A DNA stretch of 10,505 nucleotides from CAZCPB01 sp964540295 (GTDB lineage: Bacteria; Planctomycetota; Phycisphaerae; Phycisphaerales; UBA1924): positions 1-10,505 of the forward strand of contig CAZIMT010000113.1 of the NCBI GenBank assembly GCA_964540295.1, written 5' to 3'. A model generated the notes under the pieces. It worked only from the letters and a program-made list of their open reading frames with translations. It did no database searches and had not been told where the DNA came from. The translations under genes and the position numbers were made by a program. This document shows positions 1 to 7,574 of this stretch, in pieces; within the stretch, counting starts at the first letter, position 1, and each line of letters opens with the position of its first letter.

Positions 1-283
1 GATCACGGCCAAGCTTCGAGGCTTGCACGGCGCGGAGCTCGGGGACGTACACCGAGAGATCCTGCACGGGGCTGGCAGCGGCGGTGATGGCCGGGATGGC
101 CGAGATGGCCCGGACGCTGACGAAGGTGCCGCCGGGAGCGAACCGTCTGAAAAGATGGCGTCGGAGATCGAGTTGGAGCGAACGTTGAATCAGGAAATGA
201 TCGAGCGGGCGCGCGGGGCCGAGGCGGATCTCTGCCGTGAGTCACCCGGCACAAACCAAGCCAAGAGGGACCACACGCGATGA
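1..283 (+). CDS. C-terminal end of an unidentified protein upstream of rbfA (partial)
   Basis: An open frame enters from the left edge (first complete codon at base 2) and stops with a TGA that overlaps the rbfA start codon as ATGA, a typical translational-coupling arrangement. Third codon positions are mostly G or C, as in the neighbouring genes, which supports real coding. About 93 residues are visible. A Gly/Asp-rich stretch near residues 25-40 reads like GDGRDGRDG, and a charged segment containing ELERTLNQEMIERARG may form a helix. In many bacteria the gene before rbfA is infB or the small ylxP (DUF503) gene. I could not recognise the conserved end of either here, so no function is assigned. 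The visible part may be a low-complexity tail like those of the next two genes. Confidence 0.55.
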   Translation, partial: ITAKLRGLHGAELGDVHREILHGAGSGGDGRDGRDGPDADEGAAGSEPSEKMASEIELERTLNQEMIERARGAEADLCRESPGTNQAKRDHTR

Positions 284-1095
284 GTCGGCGAACCGAACAG
301 ATGGCTTCGACGCTCCTGCGTGCGTTGCAGGAGATCATCACGCGCGGGCTGCAGGACCCCCGGGTGTCTGGGCTGATCACCGTGACCGGCCTGCGTGTGA
401 GCGAGGACAAGCGCGAGGCGACGGTGATGGTTTCGGTACTGCCAGCGGACCGTCAGGAGCTGACGATGCACGGGCTGCGTGCGGCGGTGCCGCATATCCG
501 GCACCAGTTGGGCGAGATGGTGGACATGCGGAACACGCCGAACCTGAGCTTCAAGCTCGACGGGAGCCTGAAGAAACAGGCCGGCGTGATCACGGCGCTC
601 TCGAAGGTTTCTGAGGAACGCGACCGAGCGGGCGCGGACGGTACGGCTCCTTTTGCTGAAGCGATGGTTTCAGAAGAACCGGAGCGCGAAGAATCCGAGT
701 TGAGTGCGCCGTTCAACTCTCACAAGGTCAACGATCGGTCGAGACCTTCGTCACGACCAGATGCCGGGCCGACGGCACCGAGAACCTCGACGCGGAAGCA
801 ATCGGGGGCGAAGAACTCAGCCACGAAGAACTCAGCCACGAAGAACTCAGCCACGAAGAACTGGGGATCGAACAGTTCGCCGGGTGAAAGACCGGGCGCG
901 ATGAAGTCGAGGATGAGATCCGAGGCGAAGCCCGGCGCGAAGTTGGGGATGAAGTCCGGGATGAAGTCGGGGATGAAGTCGGGGATAAAAACGGGGACGA
1001 AATCTGGGATGAAATCGGGTGTGAAACCCGCGATGAAATCAGGCGGTAAGAAACCTGATCGTCCGAACTCCAAGCACGGAGAGCCTCGTCGGTGA
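280..1095 (+). CDS. rbfA: Ribosome-binding factor A with a long repetitive C-terminal tail
   Basis: RbfA binds the 30S subunit near the 5' end of 16S rRNA and assists late small-subunit maturation and cold adaptation. Residues 1-115 form the usual single KH-type domain, with recognisable family segments: LQDPRVSGLITVTGLRVS (about 24-41), REATVMVSVL (45-54), the IRHQLGEMVDMRNTPNLSFKLD stretch (about 73-94) and a final VITALSKV helix. The ATG at 280 follows an AGAGGGA ribosome-binding site and overlaps the upstream stop by 4 bases. The protein is 271 residues, whereas RbfA is commonly about 110-135, so residues about 117-271 are an extra tail. The tail is rich in Lys, Ser, Gly and Met and contains three KNSAT units and then about ten four-residue units of the GMKS type. 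It is strongly basic and probably disordered, so RNA contact is plausible but inferred. The stop overlaps the next gene as GTGA. Confidence 0.93.
   Translation: MSRRTEQMASTLLRALQEIITRGLQDPRVSGLITVTGLRVSEDKREATVMVSVLPADRQELTMHGLRAAVPHIRHQLGEMVDMRNTPNLSFKLDGSLKKQAGVITALSKVSEERDRAGADGTAPFAEAMVSEEPEREESELSAPFNSHKVNDRSRPSSRPDAGPTAPRTSTRKQSGAKNSATKNSATKNSATKNWGSNSSPGERPGAMKSRMRSEAKPGAKLGMKSGMKSGMKSGIKTGTKSGMKSGVKPAMKSGGKKPDRPNSKHGEPRR
811..855 (+). repeat. 15-bp tandem repeat, three exact copies, inside rbfA
   Basis: The unit AAGAACTCAGCCACG occurs three times without change (811-825, 826-840, 841-855) and begins again at 856. It is in frame and encodes KNSAT repeats at residues 178-192 of RbfA. 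Exact identity of the copies suggests recent slippage or unequal exchange. Confidence 0.95.
922..1041 (+). repeat. 12-bp tandem repeat, about ten diverged copies, inside rbfA
   Basis: In-frame 12-base units related to GGGATGAAGTCG run from 922 to 1041. The units starting at 946, 958 and 970 are nearly identical, and the rest differ by a few substitutions (for example GGGATAAAAACG and GGTGTGAAACCC). They encode four-residue units of the form G-M-K-S from about residue 215 and make a Lys-rich tail. Nearly all variation is substitution, so the frame is kept. Confidence 0.93.
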
Positions 1096-2054
1096 GCGCA
1101 GACCCTGCGAAACGATTTGTGTCCTTGCTCAAGCGACTCAAGAGCGAGTTTGGTGAGCTTGTCCTCCCGGCTCCGGGCGCGTCGGGCGTGCCGATCGCCG
1201 CCGACGCAGAGCCGCTGGTTGAGGAGCTTGTGTTCTCGTTTCTTCTGTGGGAATCGACCACGCCGCTGGCGCGGGCGGCCCACCAGCGTTTGCGCACCGA
1301 GCTGGTTGATTTCAACGAACTGCGTGTCTGCCTGGCGAGCGAGCTGGCAGAGTTGGTCGGGCCTCGTGACCCGCGAGGTGACGAGCGGGCGCAACGGATG
1401 CGTGCGACGCTCTCGGATTTGTACCGACGAGAGCACTCGATCACGCTGGCTCCGTTGGCGACGGCCGGGAAGCGCGAGGCGAAGCTGTACTTGGAATCGC
1501 TCGAGGGGATCCCGCCGTTCGTGGTGGCGCGGACGTTGCTGATCGCGCTGGGCGGGCACGCGGTGCCAGCGGATGAACGGATGCGTGACCTGCTGGCTGG
1601 CGAGGAGATCGTGGAGCCGGGCGCGACGGTGGACGCTGTGACGAGCTGGCTGGAGCGGCAGGTTCGTTCGGCGGACGCCGGGCCGACGGCGATGCTGTTG
1701 CAGGCATGGTCGGACAGCCAGCCGGTCAAGCGGAGCCCGAGAGCGGCGTTGCGCGCTGAGGGGAACTCAGGGTCCGCCGGTGATGAGCGGAGTGATGAGC
1801 GGAGTGATGAGCGGGGCGATGAGCGGGGTGATGGCCGGGGTGATGGCCGGGGTCATGCGCGCGGCGACGTGAGAGGCAGAAACCAAGATGACGATTCGTC
1901 CGAACTCAAACCCGCGGGCGATGACGGCGGGCTCGCCCAGGGCAAGAGTGACACGAACCCGTCGCCGAAGAACTTGAATCGTTCGACGGAGTCAAAGAAG
2001 ACCGATTCTCGTAAACCCAAGGTGAAAAAGAACGGCGCGAAGTCCGCGAACTGA
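1092..2054 (+). CDS. Endonuclease III-like (HhH-GPD fold) protein, probably non-catalytic
   Basis: A 320-residue protein starting at a GTG that overlaps the rbfA stop (GTGA), so it is probably translated with rbfA. Residues about 1-208 resemble the endonuclease III fold. There is a VDFNELRVCLASELAELVG segment (72-90), a helix run with ITLAPLATAGKREAKLYLESL (117-137), then LEGIPPFVVARTLLIALGG (137-155) and HAVPADERM (156-164). The last two match the helix-hairpin-helix and the following VDTH region of Nth. The Asp position is kept (D161), but the catalytic Lys of the L-P-G-V-G-R-K-T-A motif is replaced (F143 in my hand alignment), and no Fe-S cysteine cluster follows. From residue 231 there is an eight-unit D-E-R-S/D-G-R-G repeat, then a disordered Lys/Asn/Ser-rich end. 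It is probably a structural or binding paralogue. A regulatory or ribosome-linked role is only suggested by the operon. Assignment to the fold is by eye and moderate. Confidence 0.6.
   Translation: MSADPAKRFVSLLKRLKSEFGELVLPAPGASGVPIAADAEPLVEELVFSFLLWESTTPLARAAHQRLRTELVDFNELRVCLASELAELVGPRDPRGDERAQRMRATLSDLYRREHSITLAPLATAGKREAKLYLESLEGIPPFVVARTLLIALGGHAVPADERMRDLLAGEEIVEPGATVDAVTSWLERQVRSADAGPTAMLLQAWSDSQPVKRSPRAALRAEGNSGSAGDERSDERSDERGDERGDGRGDGRGHARGDVRGRNQDDDSSELKPAGDDGGLAQGKSDTNPSPKNLNRSTESKKTDSRKPKVKKNGAKSAN
1782..1877 (+). repeat. 12-bp tandem repeat, eight copies, inside the Nth-like gene
   Basis: Eight in-frame 12-base units begin with two identical GATGAGCGGAGT copies, then GATGAGCGGGGC, GATGAGCGGGGT, two GATGGCCGGGGT copies and two diverged copies. 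They encode DERS, DERS, DERG, DERG, DGRG, DGRG, HARG and DVRG (residues 231-262). The unit length matches the repeat at the end of rbfA, but the sequence and encoded charges differ. Confidence 0.95.
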
Positions 2055-2088
2055 AGTCTTCATAGAAACTCGGTCCGCACGAGGTTCT

Positions 2089-2122
2089 GTTCTGGGCCCG
2101 TTCCAGCGATCGAACTTTTTTT
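2089..2122 (+). terminator. Weak candidate terminator after the rbfA operon
   Basis: GTT-CTGG pairs with CCAG and, across a CGATCG bulge, AAC. A run of seven T follows at 2116-2122. The stem is imperfect and short, so this is only a candidate. Its place, 35 bases after the stop of the Nth-like gene and 70 bases before the TPR gene, fits an operon end. The T-run is itself part of an ACTTTT-TTT-AAAAGT inverted repeat (2114-2128), the most A/T-rich patch of the spacer, which could equally serve a promoter. Confidence 0.35.
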
Positions 2123-2190
2123 AAAAGTGAGCACGAACCTGACCGGCGCGTCACGGCACGACGCACCGCCCGACAAAGGACGCCAGACCC

Positions 2191-5100
2191 GTGAGACGAC
2201 CACGAGCGATTCCATCGGCGACACTCTTTACGTTCCTTGCTCTGTCCCCCGCCTCCGGCTTAGCGAGCGCTTCGCCAGAAACTCTCTCGGACGGTCGCGA
2301 GAGCACAACGACGAGCGATGGACTCGTCTCCGAGCAACCAACGAACACGGACGCCAACCAAGCGATAGAGCGGCTTCGCGCGCTGTCTGTCCACCAGCAG
2401 ACAGCCCCGGCCATGGTCGATCCATCGTTGCCGATCCCGCCGATGTTGAACCCGCTGGCGGTTGAGCGGGTGTTGGCAGCCGGACAGGCGAATTCGGACA
2501 CGACGATCGCGCTCGCGGATCTTCTCGTCAAGTTGTCGGAAGCCAAGCCCGCGGGTGAGCCGCTCACCTTCCCTTCGGCGACACCGACCTCGGCGCACCT
2601 TCGGTCGGTGCAGATGTACGTGCAGGGGCGTTCGAAGTTGTACTCGGGCGACGTGGCGGCAGCGGCGACGGACCTGGACACGGCGACGCGGCTGGATCCG
2701 CAGGCGGCCGAGCCTTGGCTGGCGCTCGCTGAGGCGCAGCTGATGCAGGGCAAGCGATTGTCGGCGATGGTGTCGTACCAGCAGGCGGCGCGGCGCGGCA
2801 CGGGGCAGGCGCGAGCGCTGTGGTTCCTTGGTCGAGATGCGCTGCGGAACGGAAAGCCCAAGCTCGCGGCCGAGTACTTAGCCCAGGCGCGAGCGAACGA
2901 TCCCAAGAGCAGCGACGCGGCGTTGCCGTACCTGGTCGATGCGGATCTCGCAGAAGCGCTGCAGAGGACCGGGCATCTGCACGCGGCGGGCGAAGCGTTG
3001 GAATCGGCGCTAGACCTTCCGGACCAGTTCGGATCGGTGACGCGATTGCGGAACGAGCTGGCCGATCTCTACCGCCGTCGTGGCGAACTGTGGCGTGACC
3101 TGGGCGATCTGCAGGCGCGGCTTGGGGACCTGAAGGCCAGCGCCGAGGCGTACGCAGAATCGAATAGCGTGCCGATGCTGGACCCGGGTTCGATGCTCCC
3201 GCGACGCGTGAACGCGCTGCTGCGGCTGGGGCGGAGCGCTGACGCCGGGCTGGCGGTGATCGATTCGGTCGAGCGCGCGGGGTGGTTCGCCGACGAGCGG
3301 GCGATCGCGGTCTGCGGCTTCGTGTTCAAGCACGCGGGGCTCGGGGCATCGTTCGCGGACGCGGTGAACGAGCTTGCGGATGCGCACGCGATCGGTGCAA
3401 CGCTAAGCCAGGGGATGAGCCTCGCGCGGCTCCGGGCTGCGGCGGCGGAACCGGGTCGGGCGCGGGCGATCTTGCTCGAAGCGATTTCGAAACGACCTTC
3501 AGACTCGGCGGCGATTGCTGATTTCATCGCCGTTCTTGACCCGTCAGGGCTCGTGATCGCCGAGGAGCTCAGGGGCGTGCTTGAGTCCGGGCGGTTCAAC
3601 GCAGCGAACATCGCGGAGGCGGTCGTCGAGACGGTGACCGATGTCGATGTCATCACGGCTGATCTTTCGAAGGATCCCGTGTCGGACGCCGCGGCGCTCA
3701 TCCATTCGGCGATTTTGGAACGAACGGGACGACCGCGCGAGGCGGGATCGCTTCTGGCGGGGCGCGCGTGGGGCGATGCGCTGAAGCTGCCCGGGCTGCG
3801 GGCGCAGGTGCGTGTGGCGATGAAGACAGGGCGGTTCGATGACGCGGAGTCGGCGTACTCGCTTCTGAAGGCCGCGGACGATGGGACGCCCGAGAGCTCG
3901 CGTTCGGTCGCGGCGGCGGCGCTGGACCTGCAACGGCCCGGCGACGTGCTTGATCCGGCGCGGTTGACGTGGGCACGCGGCGATCGCAGCGAGCCGGTGC
4001 TGGTGGACGAATGCCTGGTCGCGGCGACGGCGAGTTTGATGCTCGATCAAACCGCGGACGTGGTAGATTTTTTGAACCGCGCGATCCACGCTGATCGGTT
4101 CGATGAGCGGTCGTACGAGGGGCTGTTCCGTGTCTACGCGCCGCCCGGGGAACAACCTGACAACGAGAAAATCGGCGACGTGGCTCGGCGGCTTCGGCAG
4201 TCGTTGCCGTCGTCGCGCGTGATCCGGCTTTTGACGGCCCAGGAGTTCATGCAGAGGCGAGACGATCTGTCGGCGGAAGAACTGTTGCGAGGCGTGGTGG
4301 ACGAGCGTCTCTCGGACGCGACGGCGGGCTCGGCGCTGGTAACGGTCTGGGAGGCTCGCGCGGCGGGAGCGCGGGCCGATGCCAAGGGCGCGGCGGCGGT
4401 GATGCCCGAGTCGGTGGCGCGTGGCGAGGCGTGGTTGCGCGAGCAGGTCGCCAAGCACCCCGAGCACGCGTGGCTTTGGACGGGGCTGGCCCGGATGCTG
4501 ACGGTGCAGGGAAAGCCGGAGGAGGCTGAGAAAGTGTTGGAGACGCGGCAGCAGGCCCGGCCGTGGCCGCAGTTCGGGCAGATGCGCGAAACAATTTTGC
4601 GCGATTGGCTGTTGAAACCAGACTTGTACGCCGCGGCGGCGCGAGCGCGGCTGGAACCCGCGCCGCGCGGGATCGATGAGTCGTTCGAATACGCCGAGTT
4701 GCTGATCGGGCAGAAAAAGACCGAAGAAGCCGCGGCGGTGCTGCGTTCAGGGATGCCGCGTTCAGAGGACGAGGACGAGGTCGCATCGAAGTTCATGCTA
4801 ACGCAGGACCAGACGGCTCGGTTCATCGGGATACTCGGGAGGGTTGCGCGAGACTGGGAGAAGAAAACGCCGGTGAGCGACCGGGGCGTCGCGCAACTCT
4901 TTGATCTGGCCTCGGAGCGGAGAGCGCTGTTGCCGGCGTCGTTGTACGAGTTCAGGCTTCGCGCGCTCGCGTCGTTGCCCACGCCCGACGCCGCGGCGAT
5001 CACGCGAGCGCTAGCCGAAGCGTGCGTTCGATATCCGGGGCAATCGTCGGCGTTTTATGGATCGGTCGCCGGGGCGCAGTTGCAGGCGGGGCGTGGGAAG

Positions 5101-5925
5101 GAGGCGCTGCCGTTCTTGCGCAGCGCGGTCAGTACTTCGTCGTCGCCCAGCGCGGAGCTGCTCTTTGCGTTGGTGCAGCAGACCGCGACCGTTGGCGAGG
5201 AGCAAGATTTTCAGCTGGTGATCGATCAGCTGACGAACCCGCAGCAGATCGCGTTGGTGCTCAAGGCCATGAGTTCCGAAGATGTGCCGCCGACCGAACC
5301 TGCGGCCTTGCGTGGGCAGCTGGCGTATCGGATGGGCAGCTTCTACTCGTTCCTTGGGCGGAACGAACTTTCGACGCGGGCCAAGCAGGTTGCGCTCAAG
5401 TTCAACCCTGATCTGGCGTGGGCTAAGAACGACCTCGGGTATCAGTTGCTTGAGGACGGCGGCGACTTTGCGGAAGCGGCGCGGCTTATCGAGGAGGCGT
5501 ACGCGGCGCTGCCGAACGAGCCGAGCATCATCGATTCGATCGGATGGATTCGGTACCACCAGGGCGTGCTGGAGGATCAGCCAGCGGCGGGAGATCGGCC
5601 GATGGTCGAGGGCGCGATCACGCTGCTGCGGAAGGCTGTGGAAACGGGCACCGGCAAGACCAACGGGACGCTGCACGATCACCTGGCCGAGGCTCTGTGG
5701 GCGGCCAGGAAGCGTGACGAGGCAAAGGAAGTGTGGACCAAGGCCGAGACGTTGCTCAGCGAAGACGTGAACCTGCTCAAGAAATCGGCGAGCACACCGG
5801 AGGCGGCCTTGACTCGTGCGAACAAGGAGTTGGACGGCGTGCGCGGGAAGCGGCGAGCGGCGGCCGAGGGGACGGAGCCGGCGATCACGCCGATGCGGTC
5901 GCAGAAACAGGCTCAAATCAAGTGA
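2191..5925 (+). CDS. Very large secreted tetratricopeptide-repeat protein
   Basis: A 1244-residue protein. The GTG start at 2191 is preceded by AAAGGA ten bases upstream. It gives a good signal peptide: basic RRPR, a hydrophobic TLFTFLALSPASGLA core and a probable signal peptidase I site near ASA-S at residues 25-29, with no lipobox Cys. The rest is almost all paired helices. Clear TPR units lie at about 138-238 (DLDTATRLDPQAAEPWLALA and following), about 755-792 (WLWTGLARMLTVQGKPEEAE) and about 1050-1190. In the last region NDLGY at 1080-1084 and DSIGW at 1115-1119 are 35 residues apart, a spacing expected for consecutive TPRs. No enzymatic domain is seen. TPR arrays hold protein partners, so a periplasmic or envelope scaffold is likely, but the partner is unknown. 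yebC follows after 12 bp and is probably co-transcribed. Confidence 0.85.
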   Translation: MRRPRAIPSATLFTFLALSPASGLASASPETLSDGRESTTTSDGLVSEQPTNTDANQAIERLRALSVHQQTAPAMVDPSLPIPPMLNPLAVERVLAAGQANSDTTIALADLLVKLSEAKPAGEPLTFPSATPTSAHLRSVQMYVQGRSKLYSGDVAAAATDLDTATRLDPQAAEPWLALAEAQLMQGKRLSAMVSYQQAARRGTGQARALWFLGRDALRNGKPKLAAEYLAQARANDPKSSDAALPYLVDADLAEALQRTGHLHAAGEALESALDLPDQFGSVTRLRNELADLYRRRGELWRDLGDLQARLGDLKASAEAYAESNSVPMLDPGSMLPRRVNALLRLGRSADAGLAVIDSVERAGWFADERAIAVCGFVFKHAGLGASFADAVNELADAHAIGATLSQGMSLARLRAAAAEPGRARAILLEAISKRPSDSAAIADFIAVLDPSGLVIAEELRGVLESGRFNAANIAEAVVETVTDVDVITADLSKDPVSDAAALIHSAILERTGRPREAGSLLAGRAWGDALKLPGLRAQVRVAMKTGRFDDAESAYSLLKAADDGTPESSRSVAAAALDLQRPGDVLDPARLTWARGDRSEPVLVDECLVAATASLMLDQTADVVDFLNRAIHADRFDERSYEGLFRVYAPPGEQPDNEKIGDVARRLRQSLPSSRVIRLLTAQEFMQRRDDLSAEELLRGVVDERLSDATAGSALVTVWEARAAGARADAKGAAAVMPESVARGEAWLREQVAKHPEHAWLWTGLARMLTVQGKPEEAEKVLETRQQARPWPQFGQMRETILRDWLLKPDLYAAAARARLEPAPRGIDESFEYAELLIGQKKTEEAAAVLRSGMPRSEDEDEVASKFMLTQDQTARFIGILGRVARDWEKKTPVSDRGVAQLFDLASERRALLPASLYEFRLRALASLPTPDAAAITRALAEACVRYPGQSSAFYGSVAGAQLQAGRGKEALPFLRSAVSTSSSPSAELLFALVQQTATVGEEQDFQLVIDQLTNPQQIALVLKAMSSEDVPPTEPAALRGQLAYRMGSFYSFLGRNELSTRAKQVALKFNPDLAWAKNDLGYQLLEDGGDFAEAARLIEEAYAALPNEPSIIDSIGWIRYHQGVLEDQPAAGDRPMVEGAITLLRKAVETGTGKTNGTLHDHLAEALWAARKRDEAKEVWTKAETLLSEDVNLLKKSASTPEAALTRANKELDGVRGKRRAAAEGTEPAITPMRSQKQAQIK

Positions 5926-5937
5926 ACGGGAGCATCC

Positions 5938-6702
5938 GTGGCCGGGCATAGCAAGTGGCACAACATCAGGCACCGCAAGGCGGCGGTGGACAAAAAGCGC
6001 GGGAAGGTCTGGACCAAAATCGCCAAGGCAATCATCGTGGCGGCCAAGAACGGCGGCCCGGATCCGACGACCAATCTTTCGCTGCGCTACACGATCGACG
6101 AGGCCCGCTACGCCAACATGCCGCGTGACACGATCGAGCGTGCGATCAAGAAAGGCGCGGGCGGCGCGAGCAACGAGAACTTCGAGACGGTCCGTTACGA
6201 GGGGTACGGGCCGGGCGGCGTGGCGATCATCGTCGATGCGCTGACGGACAACCGCACGCGAACGGTGGGCGACGTGCGGCTGGCGTTCTCACGGGCGGGC
6301 GGGAACCTCGGTGCGAGCGGGTGCGTGGCGTACCTGTTCGACCATCGCGGCGAGATCGTGGTCAAGGGAGGGGGCGCGACCGAGGATCGGATGATGGAGG
6401 TCGCGATCGATGCCGGTGCCGTGGACGTCATCGCGCCCGGAGATCCGACCGAGGACGACGCGATGTTCCTGGTGCTGACGGACCCGACAGGGTTTCAGGC
6501 GGTGAAGGACGCGATCGAACGGGCCAAGTTTGTGATTCAAGAGGCTCAGTTCGCGATGATCCCGCAGAACCGGGTCGAGGTCCGCGGCGACGCGGCCAAA
6601 GCCAACATCGAGATCGTCGAGGAGCTCGAAGAGCTCGACGACGTGCAGAAGGTGTTCAGCAACTTCACAATCCCGGACGATGAGACGGACAAGCTCGGGT
6701 GA
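5938..6702 (+). CDS. yebC: YebC/PmpR (TACO1) family protein
   Basis: A 254-residue protein, the normal family length, with the diagnostic start MAGHSKWHNIRHRKAAVDKK. Conserved blocks follow: YANMPRDTIERAIKKGAGG (about 58-76), YEGYGPGGVAIIVDALTDNR (88-107), AGGNLGASGCVAYLF and IPQNRVEV. The family was long annotated as transcriptional regulators. Members such as mitochondrial TACO1 and some bacterial YebC proteins have since been linked to helping ribosomes through difficult proline-containing stretches, so both roles are possible. The start is GTG at 5938, after a GGGAG ribosome-binding site 5 bases away and 12 bp after the TPR stop, which suggests one transcript. It ends 17 bp from the end of the convergent minus-strand gene, and I see no strong terminator between them. 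Confidence 0.95.
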   Translation: MAGHSKWHNIRHRKAAVDKKRGKVWTKIAKAIIVAAKNGGPDPTTNLSLRYTIDEARYANMPRDTIERAIKKGAGGASNENFETVRYEGYGPGGVAIIVDALTDNRTRTVGDVRLAFSRAGGNLGASGCVAYLFDHRGEIVVKGGGATEDRMMEVAIDAGAVDVIAPGDPTEDDAMFLVLTDPTGFQAVKDAIERAKFVIQEAQFAMIPQNRVEVRGDAAKANIEIVEELEELDDVQKVFSNFTIPDDETDKLG

Positions 6703-6719
6703 CAGCCTTGGCGAGGCGC

Positions 6720-7517
6720 TTACTTTCGCGAGCCGCTCCAGGCTGAGATCGCTTCACCTGCGCCGCGGTCGGGGTCGACGAGGCCTCGGGTGTCGATGAT
6801 TATACAGCCTTCAAAGCCGCGGACGACGAGCGACGCGGCGTAGGCATCGAGATCGAGCCGGCCTTGGCGTGAGCCGGGGATCACGCGGCCGAGTTCGCTG
6901 CTGTCGGTCAGGCGGGCGGCGGCGATACCGGTTGTCGCGGCGGCGATCGCAGAGATTGGGTCGAGGTTCGCGGACAAGACGGCGGCCGGGTCGATGCCTT
7001 GGGCGATCGCGCCTTCGAGCGTTGCGTGCGCAGACGGCCAGGTGTGGTCGGCCAGACGCACGCCGTGCTTGGCGGCGGTCGCGGTCAGGTGCGCCAGTGA
7101 GTCTGATAAGAGTGACTTCGGGAAGTTGAGGCAGACCAGCCGACCGGCGCTCGCTCCGAGCGGGCTGCTTCCGACCAGGGTGCAGAGTTCGGCGACGTGC
7201 GCGATCGCTTGCTCGACGGCGGACAGGGCTCGCTCAGCGTTCGCGGGGTCGATGAAATGAGCACTTGGGATCCAGAGATCGACGCCAGCGAGGTGGAGGT
7301 CCAGACGGCGAAGAGCGGCGGCGAGATCGCGGCGGCCGGAACGATCGAGGTCTCGCGGGCGCAGGCCGGGCGTGGCGACATCGAGCTGCACGGCCCGGTA
7401 GCCCATCGAGCTCGCGGCCCGGATGGCCTTGCGCGGCTCGCGGATTTCCAGGTCGGCGGACGCGATGGGAACCGCAAGCGCGGCGGGCGGTTTGGGATAA
7501 TTCTGGTTCTCGATCAC
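6720..7517 (-). CDS. Sugar phosphate isomerase/epimerase-like TIM-barrel protein, probably atypical
   Basis: About 265 residues resembling the xylose-isomerase-like TIM barrel (AP endonuclease 2 superfamily). Alternating strands and helices include ALAVPIASADLEI, GYRAVQLDV, LHLAGVDLWIP, AGRLVCLNFPK, AKHGVRLADHT, AAVLSANLDP, IAAARLTDSSELG and FEGCIIIDTRG. Active members bind a divalent metal through Glu, Asp, His and Glu on these strands. Here the usual Glu-Asn-His, Asp-x-Gly-His and terminal Ile-Glu motifs are not evident (ADHT, LDPIS and IDTRG stand in their places), so catalysis is doubtful. The start is uncertain. I chose GTG at 7517 because codons upstream of it lose the G/C third-position bias and a TATAAC box lies just in front. 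ATG at 7568 (282 residues) or 7589 are alternatives. The gene is convergent with yebC and divergent from the membrane-protein gene. Confidence 0.65.
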   Translation of the reverse strand: MIENQNYPKPPAALAVPIASADLEIREPRKAIRAASSMGYRAVQLDVATPGLRPRDLDRSGRRDLAAALRRLDLHLAGVDLWIPSAHFIDPANAERALSAVEQAIAHVAELCTLVGSSPLGASAGRLVCLNFPKSLLSDSLAHLTATAAKHGVRLADHTWPSAHATLEGAIAQGIDPAAVLSANLDPISAIAAATTGIAAARLTDSSELGRVIPGSRQGRLDLDAYAASLVVRGFEGCIIIDTRGLVDPDRGAGEAISAWSGSRK

Positions 7518-7523
7518 ACAGAT

Positions 7524-7529
7524 GTTATA
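7524..7529 (-). promoter_or_regulatory. Candidate -10 box for the TIM-barrel gene
   Basis: On the minus strand the hexamer TATAAC ends 6 bases before the GTG at 7517, which is where transcription would start. If real, the mRNA would be leaderless. I see no good -35 hexamer 16-18 bases upstream, so the call is tentative. Confidence 0.35.
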
Positions 7530-7574
7530 GCGTCGAGGCCGCTGAAATCGCGGTGCGAACCGTACCATCGGGTC

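Noticed and set aside
811..1041. Possible CRISPR array
   Set aside because: The repeats are short, directly adjacent, in frame and without spacers, so they are coding tandem repeats.
720..1729. Two long minus-strand open frames opposite rbfA and the Nth-like gene
   Set aside because: They contain mirror repeats (runs like PDFI and SPTS) generated by the plus-strand tandem repeats, have no family similarity, and the plus-strand genes are well supported.
3544..4467. Minus-strand open frame of 307 codons inside the TPR gene
   Set aside because: Arg/His/Pro-rich composition typical of an antisense frame in high G+C coding DNA. No recognisable domain.
5011..5973. Minus-strand open frame of 320 codons across the end of the TPR gene and the start of yebC
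   Set aside because: It covers the conserved YebC N-terminus on the other strand and has an Arg/Leu/Pro-rich shadow composition.
6705..6717. GCCT-TGGCG-AGGC hairpin between the convergent genes as a terminator
   Set aside because: Only a 4-bp stem and no T-run on either side.
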